This document shows, in pieces, positions 32,566 through 43,486 of a DNA stretch of 46,193 bases. Both the position numbers and the translations under genes were made by a program. The stretch lies in NCBI RefSeq assembly GCF_001591265.1, contig NZ_BCUL01000013.1, positions 1 through 46,193 of the forward strand, given 5' to 3'. Origin of the DNA: Moraxella atlantae NBRC 14588 (GTDB taxonomy: Bacteria; Pseudomonadota; Gammaproteobacteria; Pseudomonadales; Moraxellaceae). The first letter of the stretch is position 1, and every line of letters begins with the position of its first letter. The notes beneath the pieces are model-generated. The model was not told the origin of the DNA. It saw nothing but the letters and a program-made list of their open reading frames with translations, and did no database searches.

Positions 32566-33120
32566 ATGATTAATGACATCAAAAAGCAAGGCGAAGAAAA
32601 AATGCAAAAGGCGGTTGATGCGCTAGAAACTGCATTTAGCAAGCTGCGTACAGGACGCGCCCACCCTGGTATTTTGTCAAGTGTGACCGTGTCTTACTAC
32701 GGCTCAGATATGCCATTGAACCAAGTGGCAAGTATCAACGTTGAAGATTCACGCACATTGGTGGTGCAGCCGTTTGACCGCAGCATGGTACAAGCCGTTG
32801 ATAAAGCAATCCGTGAATCGGATTTGGGCCTAAACCCCATCTCTGCCGATGTAATTCGCGTACCGCTGCCAGCTTTGACCGAAGAGACGCGCAAAGATAT
32901 GCAAAAATTGGCGCGTGCTGAAGCAGAAGAACGCCGTGTATCGGTACGTAACGCGCGCCGTGATATGAACAATCAGCTTAAAACTTTGGTAAAAGATAAA
33001 GAAATCTCAGAGGATGACGAGCGTCGTGCCAATGACGACATTCAAAAAATGACGGATAAATACATTGACGCGATTGACAAAAAGTTGGCAGCCAAAGAAG
33101 CCGAATTGATGGAAGTTTAA
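32566..33120 (+). CDS. frr: Ribosome recycling factor
   Basis: 184 aa, the standard length. With EF-G it splits post-termination ribosomes. It shows [34 protein letters not shown], and the long helical hairpin [20 protein letters not shown] through [12 protein letters not shown]. Located 49 bases after pyrH, with AAGGAA before the ATG. Confidence 0.97.
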   Translation: MINDIKKQGEEKMQKAVDALETAFSKLRTGRAHPGILSSVTVSYYGSDMPLNQVASINVEDSRTLVVQPFDRSMVQAVDKAIRESDLGLNPISADVIRVPLPALTEETRKDMQKLARAEAEERRVSVRNARRDMNNQLKTLVKDKEISEDDERRANDDIQKMTDKYIDAIDKKLAAKEAELMEV

Positions 33121-33185
33121 GCCTCAAGCGATATCAGCAATCCGCTTAAACCCCATTGAGAAATATCAAGTAAGAGTAAGCCGCG

Positions 33186-33935
33186 TTGAACGATCTGCCC
33201 ACCCCGTCCACATCTTTGGTACTACCGCGCCATATTGCCATCATCATGGATGGCAATAACCGCTATGCCAAGGTGCATCACTTACCGATGGGTGGCGGGC
33301 ATTTGGCCGGTAAAGACTCGCTAGACCCGATTGTTGAGCACTGCGCACGGCTTGGTGTCGAGGCTTTAACTGTATTTGCCTTTTCTAGTGAAAACTGGCA
33401 ACGCCCTGCCGATGAGGTCGCCTTACTCATGCAGCTATTGGCACAAAGTATTCATGAGCAGTTGCCACGTATGCAGCGTTATGGCATGCAGCTGCGCTTT
33501 ATTGGTAATCGTGCATTGCTATCGCCTAAACTACGAGCTTTGATGGCAGACGCTGAACGCCAAACTGCCGCCCACCCTGGCATGGTGCTAAGCATTGCTG
33601 TCAGCTACGGTGGACAATGGGATATCACTCAAGCCTGCCAAACACTGGCACAACAAGTGCAAGCAGGTACGTTAAATCCTGACGACATCACACCCGAGCG
33701 GCTGGCAGCGCACTTAGAGTTGGCAGATTTGCCTGCCGTGGATATGCTGATCCGCACAGGCGGCGACTATCGCATTTCTAACTTTCTGCTCTGGCAATGC
33801 GCCTATGCCGAGCTGTTTTTTAGCGAGACCCTGTGGCCAGATTTTGGTATTCGTGAATTAGACGCGATGTTGGCGGATTTTGGCACACGTGAGCGGCGAT
33901 TTGGTAAAACCAGTGAACAGATCGCTGCCGATTAG
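33186..33935 (+). CDS. uppS: Undecaprenyl diphosphate synthase
   Basis: 249 aa. It condenses farnesyl diphosphate with eight isopentenyl units to the C55 lipid carrier of wall and LPS synthesis. Catalytic IIMDGNNRYAK (Asp) and GGGHLAGKDSLD, VFAFSSENWQRP, and RTGGDYRISNFLLWQCAYAE LFF are intact. The start is a TTG (33186), because the next ATG is the catalytic MDG itself. The usual G of DGNGR is N here, as in some relatives. Confidence 0.95.
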   Translation: MNDLPTPSTSLVLPRHIAIIMDGNNRYAKVHHLPMGGGHLAGKDSLDPIVEHCARLGVEALTVFAFSSENWQRPADEVALLMQLLAQSIHEQLPRMQRYGMQLRFIGNRALLSPKLRALMADAERQTAAHPGMVLSIAVSYGGQWDITQACQTLAQQVQAGTLNPDDITPERLAAHLELADLPAVDMLIRTGGDYRISNFLLWQCAYAELFFSETLWPDFGIRELDAMLADFGTRERRFGKTSEQIAAD

Positions 33936-34015
33936 CAGCATTGGTATTTAACTGGCTATTTTTACTTGGTTAAAATTTTTTCATCCAGTCATGACCGATC
34001 ACATTGGAGCAAACT

Positions 34016-34897
34016 ATGTGGCAACGCATCCGCACAGCCGTCGTACTGCTGATTTTGGTTGGGGTGGCTATGTTCGCTTTGCCCTCACCTGTGCTGATGC
34101 TGCCGCTGCTGCTGTTTGCTGCTGCGGTCGCAGGCTATGAGTGGACAAAAATCACCGCACCAAATGCCGAAGCATCACAAGTAACCTTACCCCAAACGAC
34201 ATTGCCGACAGTGACGCGGCAAAACGCTCAGTATGCCTATATTTATGCCACCGCAACCCTATTGGCGACAGCACAAGCCTTGTGGTTTGCTCCTAGTTGG
34301 GTGATTTTGTGGGTCGCGGCGTGTGTGGTGTGGCTGTTGGTCATTGGCTGGGTCAAGGCATACCCTGAAAATATTCAACGTTGGTACCATCCGCAGCGTT
34401 TGGCAGTGCTCGGCGTGCTACTGATTGCCGCGACAATGACCGCAGTGTTCGCACTGTGGCAACAATCGCCGTGGCTGCTGCTGTATGTGTTCGTGTTGGT
34501 GTGGTGCGCTGACAGTGGCGCGTATTTTGTTGGGCGCAAGTTTGGGCGGCGAAAAATGGCACCTGTGGTGTCACCCAATAAAAGTATTGAAGGGCTCTTG
34601 GGTGGCTTGGCGGCAGGGTCATTGGTGGTGCTTGCGGTCGCGTTTGGGCGGTTTGGTGCGTGGTCAGGTTTGGCAATTGCGCTGTTTTTGCTGTTGTCGC
34701 TTATCACGATTGTGATGTCGGTGTTTGGTGATTTGTTTGAATCGATGCTCAAACGCCATGCAGGCGTCAAGGATTCGGGACGAATTTTGCCAGGGCATGG
34801 CGGTATTTTAGACCGTATCGATTCGCAACTGTCTGCTATGCCGATTTTTGCATTCGGTTTTTGGGCATTGCAGCATTTTTTGGGCGTGACGATTTGA
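34016..34897 (+). CDS. cdsA: Phosphatidate cytidylyltransferase
   Basis: About 293 aa, multi-pass membrane enzyme making CDP-diacylglycerol from phosphatidate and CTP. The start at ATG 34016 is set by GGAG seven bases upstream; the open frame extends back to a TTG at 34004. The signature is in the last third: WCADSGAYFVGRKFGRRKMA, SPNKSIEGLLGG and the family signature SVFGDLFESMLKRHAGVKDS with GRILPGHGGILDRIDS. Follows uppS in the conserved block. Confidence 0.95.
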   Translation: MWQRIRTAVVLLILVGVAMFALPSPVLMLPLLLFAAAVAGYEWTKITAPNAEASQVTLPQTTLPTVTRQNAQYAYIYATATLLATAQALWFAPSWVILWVAACVVWLLVIGWVKAYPENIQRWYHPQRLAVLGVLLIAATMTAVFALWQQSPWLLLYVFVLVWCADSGAYFVGRKFGRRKMAPVVSPNKSIEGLLGGLAAGSLVVLAVAFGRFGAWSGLAIALFLLLSLITIVMSVFGDLFESMLKRHAGVKDSGRILPGHGGILDRIDSQLSAMPIFAFGFWALQHFLGVTI

Positions 34898-35077
34898 TTT
34901 TTTCTCCAAAATTTTAGCCTCTTGTTGGTTCATATGCTTCAATACAATGATTTTAAACAATATATATCGATGCGTTAACGAGCTAAATTTTCGCCAAATC
35001 AACTTGTTAGTAGCAGCAATCAGCCTTCAAAATATCAGCCTTTAAAGTCTAAGCCGTTTAATAAGGAATAACGTACC

Positions 35078-36283
35078 GTGGAGCAACCGATAAAAAAACA
35101 AGTGGCTATTTTGGGCGCGACGGGCTCGATTGGCGACAGTACGCTGGCGGTAATCGCCGCCAACCCTGAGCGTTATGATGTGGTTGGTTTGTCGGGGCAT
35201 TCGCGGCTTGATAAGCTGCTAGATTTGTGCCGTAAGTTTAGCCCGCGCTATGTTTGTGTGCCTGATACTGCCGCAACCGATTTTGCACAACAGTTGCAAG
35301 CGGCTGGCTTACGCGTTGAGGTACTGGCAGGTGATGCAGGACTCATTGAGCTGGCAAGTCATGATACGGTTGATACCGTGGTAGCGGCGATTGTGGGTGC
35401 GGCAGGCTTGCCTTCAACGTTGGCAGCAGCAAATCATGGCAAAACAATTTTACTTGCCAACAAAGAAGCCTTGGTGATGGCAGGCGCGTTGATGATTCGT
35501 GCAGCGCAGGCATCGGGCGCACGTTTGTTACCGATTGACAGTGAACACAATGCGATCTTTCAATGTCTTCCACCTGCGGTACAAACCGAACGTGCGGCAA
35601 TTCACGCACCAAATCATGGCATCAAACGCTTGTGGCTGACTGCCTCGGGTGGGCCATTTTTGCAACATAGCTATGCTGATATGCAAGCTGCTAGCGTTGC
35701 GCAAGCAGTCAAACATCCCAACTGGTCGATGGGGCAAAAAATCTCAGTCGATAGCGCGACGATGATGAATAAAGGACTTGAGCTGATTGAGGCAAGCTTT
35801 TTGTTTGACATGCCTGTGACACAAATTGATGTGGTCATCCATCCGCAAAGTATCATTCATTCGATGGTCGAATACAGCGATAGCAGCGTATTGGCGCAAC
35901 TTGGCACACCTGATATGCGTACGCCGATTGCCCATGCCCTCGCCTACCCCGATCGCATTGACAGCGGCGTTACGCCACTGGACCTGTTTGCCTTAAGCCA
36001 ATTGACGTTTTTACGCCCCGATTTAGAAAAATTTCGCTGTTTGGCATTGGCTTATGATGCCATGCAAGCAGGTAGTGCGGCGTGTATCGCGCTCAACGCC
36101 AGCAATGAAGTGGCGGTGGCAGCTTTTTTGGCAGAAAAAATCCGCCTAACCGATATTGCAAGAATCAATGAAACCGTGCTACAGCAAACGCCAACCAATG
36201 CTGTGGAAGATTTGGCGGCAATTTTGGCAGTTGATGAACAAGCGCGCACGCATGCCAAAACAGCGGTCAAGGCATTGGCGTAA
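35078..36283 (+). CDS. dxr: 1-deoxy-D-xylulose 5-phosphate reductoisomerase
   Basis: 401 aa. Second step of the MEP isoprenoid pathway, using NADPH. GATGSIGDSTLAVI is the NADPH loop. LLANKEALVMAGAL, LPIDSEHNAIFQCLPP, TASGGPF, the ISVDSATMMNKGLELIEA loop, and VIHPQSIIHSMVEYSD carry the substrate and metal residues. GTG start with AAGGA upstream. The gene is followed by a bidirectional terminator instead of the usual rseP-bamA, so the block is broken here. Confidence 0.96.
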   Translation: MEQPIKKQVAILGATGSIGDSTLAVIAANPERYDVVGLSGHSRLDKLLDLCRKFSPRYVCVPDTAATDFAQQLQAAGLRVEVLAGDAGLIELASHDTVDTVVAAIVGAAGLPSTLAAANHGKTILLANKEALVMAGALMIRAAQASGARLLPIDSEHNAIFQCLPPAVQTERAAIHAPNHGIKRLWLTASGGPFLQHSYADMQAASVAQAVKHPNWSMGQKISVDSATMMNKGLELIEASFLFDMPVTQIDVVIHPQSIIHSMVEYSDSSVLAQLGTPDMRTPIAHALAYPDRIDSGVTPLDLFALSQLTFLRPDLEKFRCLALAYDAMQAGSAACIALNASNEVAVAAFLAEKIRLTDIARINETVLQQTPTNAVEDLAAILAVDEQARTHAKTAVKALA

Positions 36284-36302
36284 ACTGTTATTTCATTTAA
36301 AT

Positions 36303-36328
36303 AAAAACCGCCAATCGAGGCGGTTTTT
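36303..36328. terminator. Bidirectional terminator between dxr and ilvC
   Basis: Ten-bp perfect arms AAAAACCGCC and GGCGGTTTTT with loop AATCGA, between two convergent genes. Confidence 0.9.
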
Positions 36329-36360
36329 TATTGCAGCGTGCAAACCATGCAGCAAGAAAA

Positions 36361-37410
<1,050 letters not shown>

Positions 37411-37469
37411 TCAATCAGTTTTCAAAAATTTGGATTAAAATTTAGCAAGCAGCTTAAATGGCTAATCAC

Positions 37470-37961
37470 CTATACAGCCAAGGTTTTCTCACCGCGCGCG
37501 ATTCCAATCACGCCTGAGCGTACAACTTCAAGCACTTTATCACGCCCAACGACTTCGATGAAGCCATCGAGTTTGGCAGCATCGCCTGTGATTTGAATGG
37601 TATATAGCGACGGGGTAACATCGACGATTTGCGCACGAAAAATATCTGCCGAACGCTTGATTTCCTCGCGGTTGTTACCTGTAGCGCGAACTTTAATCAG
37701 CATCAATTCACGCTCAATGTGTACGCTGTCGGTCAAAGTTGTCACCTTCACCACTTCAATAAGCTTGTGGAGCTGCTTGGTGATTTGCTCAACCTTGCTG
37801 TCATCGGCAATTGTGGTCAGCGTCAAGCGTGATAACGTTGGGTCATCAGTCGGTGCGACGTTGAGCGTTTCAATATTATAACCGCGCTGTGAGAATAAAC
37901 CAACCACGCGCGACAATGAGCCCGATTCGTTTTCCATCAAAACAGAAATAAGGTGTTTCAT
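37470..37961 (-). CDS. ilvH: Acetolactate synthase small (regulatory) subunit
   Basis: 163 aa, normal length. The N-terminal ACT domain (HLISVLMENESGSLSRVVGL FSQRGYNIETL) binds valine for feedback inhibition of the large subunit. The second half includes RELMLIKVRA and DVTPSLYTIQITG. The start codon overlaps the stop of the large-subunit gene, so the subunits are translationally coupled. It could equally be named ilvN. Confidence 0.95.
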   Translation of the reverse strand: MKHLISVLMENESGSLSRVVGLFSQRGYNIETLNVAPTDDPTLSRLTLTTIADDSKVEQITKQLHKLIEVVKVTTLTDSVHIERELMLIKVRATGNNREEIKRSADIFRAQIVDVTPSLYTIQITGDAAKLDGFIEVVGRDKVLEVVRSGVIGIARGEKTLAV

Positions 37962-39793
37962 TAGGTGCGATCCCCTTTACCTAGCCACATGTCGCGCATG
38001 GATTGTCCTGCGATTTGCATTGGATATACGTGTTCATTGCGATCGACAATCACGTCAATGAATACTAATTTATCCTTCATGGCAAGTGCGCGTTTGAGCG
38101 CGTCATCAAGCTGTGCAGGGTCGGTAATTTTCATGCCAACGTGTCCATAGGCTTCGGCAAGTTTGACAAAATCGGGAATCGAATCCATGTAAGAATGCGA
38201 ATGCCGTCCTTCATAGATCATGTCTTGCCACTGCTTGACCATGCCAAGCTGCGCATTGTTGAGGTTTAAAATTTTAACAGGCAAGTTGTATTGTAAACAG
38301 GTAGACAGCTCTTGGATATTCATCTGAATTGAGCCTTCGCCTGTAATACACACGACATCGCGCTCAGGGAATACCAGTTTTGCTGCCATAGCATATGGTA
38401 AGCCCACGCCCATCGTACCAAGTCCGCCTGAGTTTAGCCATTGGCGCGGCTCATCGTATTTATAGTACAGCGCGGCAAACATTTGGTGCTGCCCAACATC
38501 TGAGGTAATAATCGCTTTACCGTCGGTAAGTTCGTATAGCCGCTCAATCACGTGTTGTGGCTTCATCATATCGCTGTCATCGGTGCGGTAGCGTAAGCCG
38601 TGGCGTTTGCGCCATTCGTTGATTTGCGACCACCAGTCATGCAAGGCAGGTTGGTCAAGTTGGGCATCGGTTTCTTTGAGGCTGGCAAGTATCTCACTCA
38701 ATACCGTTTTGACATCGCCAACGATTGGCACATGGGCATTGACAGTCTTAGAAATCGATGCAGGGTCAATGTCAATGTGAATGATTTTTGCCGATGGTGA
38801 AAATTTTTGCGGATTATTGGTCACGCGGTCATCAAAACGCGCTCCCACTGCCAAAATCACATCGGCATTGTGCACGGTCATATTGGCTTCGTAAGTGCCA
38901 TGCATACCCAGCATGCCCAAAAACTGACGATCAGAACCTGGAAATGCGCCCAAGCCCATCAACGTATTGGTGACTGGTAAGTTTAAGCGATGGGCAAGCT
39001 CGGTCAGCTCTTCGCTGGCGTTACTGGCAATCACACCACCGCCTGCGTACAATACGGGGCGTTTGGCGAATAACAACAATTCAATAGCTTTACGAATTTG
39101 TCCTGAATGCCCTTTGATCGATGGTTGATACGACCGCATACTGACCGATTCGGGGAATTGGTATAAATAACGCTCATTGGGCGCGGTTTTGTCTTTTGGA
39201 ATATCAATCACCACAGGTCCTGGACGACCAGAGCGCGCGATATAAAACGCTTTACGCACGATTGCAGGGATATCGCGCGGATCACGTACTTGAAAGCTGT
39301 GCTTGACCACAGGGCGCGATACGCCGACCATATCCGTTTCTTGAAACGCATCATCACCAATCAAATTAGATGGTACTTGCCCTGAGATGACGACCATCGG
39401 GATAGAGTCCATAAACGCGGTAGCAATCGCGGTGACGGTGTTGGTTGCACCAGGCCCTGAGGTTGCTAACACCACACCGACATCACCTGTCACGCGCGCG
39501 TACGCGTCTGCCATGTGCCCTGCTGCTTGTTCGTGACGCACCAAAATATGGTCGATTTGGTCTTGTTTGAATAAAGCGTCATAGATATGCAGCACTGCCC
39601 CACCAGGGTAGCCAAAAATGTACTTGACACCTTCATCAATCAAGGATTGCACGAGCATTTCTGCGCCCGACATCATCACAGGTTCGCCTTGTGAGGCACG
39701 TTGGGTTTTTTCGTCAAAATTTGGCGCGGCGTCTGCCGAATGGTTTTCCCCCGTCATGCTTGGGGCTTGCGTGGTTTGAGTCACAGTCATCAC
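37961..39793 (-). CDS. ilvI: Acetolactate synthase large subunit
   Basis: 610 aa, a ThDP and FAD enzyme. Family motifs: [28 protein letters not shown] (Glu activates ThDP), [17 protein letters not shown], and the ThDP-binding [20 protein letters not shown] with [12 protein letters not shown]. The open frame gives about 40 residues before the usual start ([10 protein letters not shown]). The frame's first codon is GTG, directly followed by ATG, with AAAAGG only two to five bases before; the true start may be one of the later Met codons. A long structured leader precedes it. Confidence 0.95.
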   Translation of the reverse strand: MMTVTQTTQAPSMTGENHSADAAPNFDEKTQRASQGEPVMMSGAEMLVQSLIDEGVKYIFGYPGGAVLHIYDALFKQDQIDHILVRHEQAAGHMADAYARVTGDVGVVLATSGPGATNTVTAIATAFMDSIPMVVISGQVPSNLIGDDAFQETDMVGVSRPVVKHSFQVRDPRDIPAIVRKAFYIARSGRPGPVVIDIPKDKTAPNERYLYQFPESVSMRSYQPSIKGHSGQIRKAIELLLFAKRPVLYAGGGVIASNASEELTELAHRLNLPVTNTLMGLGAFPGSDRQFLGMLGMHGTYEANMTVHNADVILAVGARFDDRVTNNPQKFSPSAKIIHIDIDPASISKTVNAHVPIVGDVKTVLSEILASLKETDAQLDQPALHDWWSQINEWRKRHGLRYRTDDSDMMKPQHVIERLYELTDGKAIITSDVGQHQMFAALYYKYDEPRQWLNSGGLGTMGVGLPYAMAAKLVFPERDVVCITGEGSIQMNIQELSTCLQYNLPVKILNLNNAQLGMVKQWQDMIYEGRHSHSYMDSIPDFVKLAEAYGHVGMKITDPAQLDDALKRALAMKDKLVFIDVIVDRNEHVYPMQIAGQSMRDMWLGKGDRT

Positions 39794-40252
39794 CTTTTGC
39801 TTGCATCGCCGCGTCAGTCATTGAGATCAGCGCAGCAGGTTTGGTGGTTACTGGTGGGTATGTGGATCATCGGTGCGTGTGGATAGCAAAACATTGCCAA
39901 CATAACCACACTGCATCCCGACAAACTAACCGCAAAACCAAAAGGCTTGAATGGTAACAGCGTGTTTTAGGTGGTGGTATGGGATCATCACACAAACATG
40001 CTGTGCTTGAGGTGCTAAGCTTTGCTCAGTGTTGGCTACTTGGTGCTTTGCTAACCGATAAGTCACGTTACGCAGCACGGTAAGTGACCATGAAGCCTCC
40101 TGCTTATGGATCTGATACCTTGCTGGGTAACAACAACGATAAACCAACCGAACGCTAGGTGATCAAACGTTACGTTTTTATTACCTAGCACTGGGTGTTT
40201 ACCAAATAGCCCTGACGGTAATCACAGGCTATCGACCAGTAGTTTGATTATA
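39794..40252 (-). promoter_or_regulatory. Long structured leader and promoter of the ilv operon
   Basis: A TATAAT at 40247-40252 on the minus strand would start a transcript near 40240, giving a leader of about 450 nt before ilvI. It contains hairpins at 40206-40232 (ATAGCC/GGCTAT arms) and 40154-40189 (GCTAGGT/ACCTAGC with an inner AAACG/CGTTT). A tiny frame MVTYRAA at 40069-40092 has a strong AGGAGG and lies within another inverted repeat. It has no run of branched-chain codons, so classic attenuation is not supported. A cis-regulatory RNA of another kind is possible. The remaining 280 bases to 40530 are AT-rich with no gene. Confidence 0.4.
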
Positions 40253-40530
40253 GTGTGCTTATTTTTGCATGAAGTCAAGCAAAAAAATTCTAGCAAATAC
40301 ATAACTTTTTTTTATATTCGATAATTTTATTAAAAAATAAGTAATTTGATGGGTGCGCTGCTGTTATCTAGCACAGTATAGTCAAGATTTGACCGCTTTT
40401 ATCGCAAGTTTTTGCCAACTACTTTAAGCTATGTTAATCTTGCATTATTTTATACTGACACTGCGCACTTATATCGCATCTGTCATAACGATTAATCCGC
40501 CGATTGTTAGCCAAGTAAAGTGAGAAGACC

Positions 40531-41010
40531 ATGCGTAATGCCATTACCTACACGTTATTGATTGCCGCGTCTTGTATCGGCGCGATGAGCCATGCGGCAA
40601 CTTATTATAAATGGATTGATCCCAACGGTGTGCCGCATTATAGCCAATATGCGCCAACCCAAGGGGTGGATTTAAAAAAGGTGCAAGTCATCAACACACG
40701 CGAGATGGCAATGGCATCTGCAGGCGGTAACAGTAACGCCAATAATGGCATGCCTGCCAGCACAGTAGGTGCGACACAAACCGCCGAACAACGCCGTATC
40801 GCTGAGCTTGAGGCACAAAACAAAGCCCAACAAAAAGAGCAAGATAAAGAACGCTGCAAAACCCTACAAGCCAATTTACAAAATATGAATGCAGGCGGGC
40901 GCGTGTACGAGATGGCGCAAAACGGCGAGCGTAAGTACCTAGATGGTCGCGAAATTGAGCTACGCCGCCAGCAAATTCAGCAAGCCATTAACCAGTATTG
41001 CAAAGGCTAA
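40531..41010 (+). CDS. Secreted DUF4124-type protein
   Basis: 159 aa. A signal peptide (YTLLIAASCIGAMSHA, cut before ATYYKW) is followed by the DUF4124 pattern YYKWIDPNGVPHYSQYAP. A Gln/Lys/Glu-rich coiled coil comes next. It is a periplasmic protein of unknown function, widespread in gamma-proteobacteria. Two cysteines (ERCK and QYCKG) could form a disulfide. Lies 30 bases before the MATE gene and may be co-transcribed. Confidence 0.8.
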   Translation: MRNAITYTLLIAASCIGAMSHAATYYKWIDPNGVPHYSQYAPTQGVDLKKVQVINTREMAMASAGGNSNANNGMPASTVGATQTAEQRRIAELEAQNKAQQKEQDKERCKTLQANLQNMNAGGRVYEMAQNGERKYLDGREIELRRQQIQQAINQYCKG

Positions 41011-41039
41011 TCGTCAGTAAAGTGTAGTCACGGTTTTAC

Positions 41040-42443
41040 ATGGCTGTTGTTGATTCATCTGATTCTATCACGTCACCGTGGCGGCAAGATATGCGCCAGT
41101 TGGTGGCATTGACGCTGCCGATTTTGTGCACTCAGATTTGCCAATCAGGGCTTAGTCTTGTCGATACGGTCATGGCAGGGCAAGTGTCGGCGCGTGATTT
41201 GGCAGGGGTGGCAATTGGTGCAGGTGTGTGGCTGCCTGTATTTTTGTTATTGGTTGGTATTTTGCTATCCACCACACCGCTGATTGGTGAGGTGATCGGA
41301 CAAAAACACGCTGATCAAAACCAACAGGTGCGCTTTATCACGCAGCAGTCGCTGTGGTTGGCATTGGTGTTAGGCGTTCTGGGTATATTGACGGTCAATC
41401 AGCTGTATCGGCTGTTTGGTGTGATGGGCGTGCCCAGTGAGATTGCACCGATTGCGCGTGAGTTTTTGCGCGGTATTTCGTTTGGCTTGCCTGCGGTGTG
41501 CGCTTATACGTCGCTACGCTGCTATACTGAGAGCCTAAAGCAGCCTGTGGTAGTGACGGTAATTAGTCTTATTGGTCTGTTGCTCAATATCCCGCTTAAT
41601 TATTTGTTTATTCATGGCATCGCTATGGGCGATCGGCAAATTTTACCTGCGTTGGGCGGTGCAGGCTGCGGCTATGCTTCGGCAGCCACGCTATGGCTCA
41701 ATCTTATCATGTTGGGCGGTTATTTGAGCCTGACACCGCGCCAAGCGTTTAGCCAAACACGGTTTTATCAACAGTTTGCAGCAGTCAAACTTAGCCAGCT
41801 TGGCAAGCAGCTGCGCCTTGGTATTCCAATTGGGCTGAGTGTGTTTTTTGAGGTCAGCGCGTTTAGTCTGGCTGCGTTGATTATCAGCCCATTGGGGGAG
41901 ATTGCGGTGGCTAGCCACCAAGTCGCCATTACGGTGTCAAGCCAGCTGTTTATGTTGCCATTTTCTTTGGCAACGGCTTTGACGATTTTGGTGTCCAATC
42001 GCTACGGGGCACAAGATTTTGTGGCACTGCGCCGCATGGCTTGGCTTGGTTTGGCGGTCGCTACTGCTTTGGCATTGGGTGGCATGACGATTATCGCGCT
42101 ACTGCGTGAGCAAATCCCTGCTTGGTTTAGTCATGACCCTGCAGTGATTGCTAAATCTGCTACACTGCTGTGGTTTGCCATGCTGTATCAGATTGTCGAC
42201 GCATGGCAGGTCAATTTTGCTGGTATCTTGCGCGGCGTACAAGATACGACAGTGCCGATGGTGATTACGCTGATTAGCTACTGGCTGGTTGCCATTCCGT
42301 TGGGTTGGTACTTGACGCGGCATACTGGTTTAGGGGCAAGTGGGTTTTGGTTGGCATTGGTTACAGGATTGTCCGTTGCGGCATTGCTACTCGGCTTGCG
42401 GACATGGCAACGCCAACGTCTTTTGCGACATGCATGGGCTTAA
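41040..42443 (+). CDS. MATE-family multidrug efflux transporter (NorM-like)
   Basis: 467 aa with 12 predicted helices. Two MATE half-repeats are visible: LPILCTQICQSGLSLVDTVM AGQ in the first and IPIGLSVFFEVSAFSLAALI in the second, followed by ASHQVAITVSSQLFMLPFSL. It exports cationic drugs in exchange for Na+ or H+. Its length and order of motifs are those of NorM. Ends at a bidirectional terminator facing the OmpA-type gene. Confidence 0.9.
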   Translation: MAVVDSSDSITSPWRQDMRQLVALTLPILCTQICQSGLSLVDTVMAGQVSARDLAGVAIGAGVWLPVFLLLVGILLSTTPLIGEVIGQKHADQNQQVRFITQQSLWLALVLGVLGILTVNQLYRLFGVMGVPSEIAPIAREFLRGISFGLPAVCAYTSLRCYTESLKQPVVVTVISLIGLLLNIPLNYLFIHGIAMGDRQILPALGGAGCGYASAATLWLNLIMLGGYLSLTPRQAFSQTRFYQQFAAVKLSQLGKQLRLGIPIGLSVFFEVSAFSLAALIISPLGEIAVASHQVAITVSSQLFMLPFSLATALTILVSNRYGAQDFVALRRMAWLGLAVATALALGGMTIIALLREQIPAWFSHDPAVIAKSATLLWFAMLYQIVDAWQVNFAGILRGVQDTTVPMVITLISYWLVAIPLGWYLTRHTGLGASGFWLALVTGLSVAALLLGLRTWQRQRLLRHAWA

Positions 42444-42461
42444 TTTTTAGCATATCAACGT

Positions 42462-42493
42462 AAAAAACCATCTGTTTACCAGATGGTTTTTTT
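42462..42493. terminator. Bidirectional terminator between the MATE and OmpA-type genes
   Basis: Thirteen-bp arms AAAAAACCATCTG and CAGATGGTTTTTT with a five-base loop, followed by a T run. Confidence 0.9.
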
Positions 42494-42509
42494 GTGTTTT
42501 ACCAAAATA

Positions 42510-43397
42510 TTAACGCGAATAAACGGTTACGTCCACACTCACGCGGCGATCGGGCTGTAAGCACTGAATAGCCTGCTGGCGTGGCATGCTTTCGGGGCAT
42601 TGCGTGGTGACTGGCTCCGATTCGCCCACACCTTGCGCAATGATCGCAGATGACGCGATACCTTGTGTCATCAAAAATTGACGCACTGTTTGCGCGCGTA
42701 GCTGCGATAGGTTCATGTTGTACTCGGCACTACCAAAGCGGTCGGTATGCCCTGTTACCACCAAACGCATATCGCCTTGCTCTTGGTATTGACGCAATTT
42801 ATCAGCCAACTGACGTAGCTGCTCTTGCCCACCAGGTAACATGTCTTGGGCTCGCCATTTATCAAACGCAAACAGCGCATCGGCTGACAAATCAATGTGC
42901 TCTTTTACCACAGGCTCAGGCGCGATAACAGGTGCAGGGGCTGCAGGTGTGACAATCACTGTTGGCGCGGCAACCACGGTGGTTTGTGGTTCAGCATATG
43001 CCGTACAATCCACAGGCAACCAGTAGAATGACTGTGCCTTATAATCTTTATCAAAAATCACTTTGTACTGACAAATCTTAATTGAGTTATCAGGTTGGTA
43101 GAATTTAAAAATATAGTCCCACTCATGTGCGCCATGGGTTTCACTAAAGTGTGGACGACCGATCAGTTGATACAAATCATCCTTACCCACACCGGGTTTA
43201 ATTTTGCTTAAGTTTTCACGATTGGGAAACTGTCCATCTTTTTGCCAAGCTTTGTTGACATCTGGAAAAATCAGGTCAGATGGTTCAACGGTGCCATCAC
43301 GGGTCACTTGGTGGCTGATCGTATTGGTGCACGCGGTCATTGCTAAACTTGCAATCATCAGCGCGCTGACACGGTAACAGATTTTTTTCAGATTCAT
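42510..43397 (-). CDS. OmpA-family lipoprotein with BamE/SmpA-like domain
   Basis: 295 aa. A lipoprotein signal (SALMIASLAMTACTN) places the mature Cys in an outer-membrane anchor. Residues about 60-130 (LSKIKPGVGKDDLYQLIGRP to WDYIFKF) have the SmpA/OmlA (BamE) pattern. An Ala/Pro/Val linker leads to a C-terminal OmpA peptidoglycan-binding domain (LVVTGHTDRFGSAEYNMNLS, LRAQTVRQFL, PDRRVSVDV). It probably ties the outer membrane to the wall. The two-domain build is not the standard BamE or Pal. Confidence 0.85.
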   Translation of the reverse strand: MNLKKICYRVSALMIASLAMTACTNTISHQVTRDGTVEPSDLIFPDVNKAWQKDGQFPNRENLSKIKPGVGKDDLYQLIGRPHFSETHGAHEWDYIFKFYQPDNSIKICQYKVIFDKDYKAQSFYWLPVDCTAYAEPQTTVVAAPTVIVTPAAPAPVIAPEPVVKEHIDLSADALFAFDKWRAQDMLPGGQEQLRQLADKLRQYQEQGDMRLVVTGHTDRFGSAEYNMNLSQLRAQTVRQFLMTQGIASSAIIAQGVGESEPVTTQCPESMPRQQAIQCLQPDRRVSVDVTVYSR

Positions 43398-43486
43398 CGA
43401 TTTTGCCTTATTTTATTTATGCATAGGTAAAAGTGTTAAAAGGATAAGAAGTACCCGCCCAACTGACGCTGAGCGGGACTAAATAA

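Noticed and set aside
39926-40147. A 73-codon frame in the ilv leader as a real gene
   Set aside because: No ribosome-binding site and no protein-like pattern; it overlaps hairpins and a better-placed short frame.
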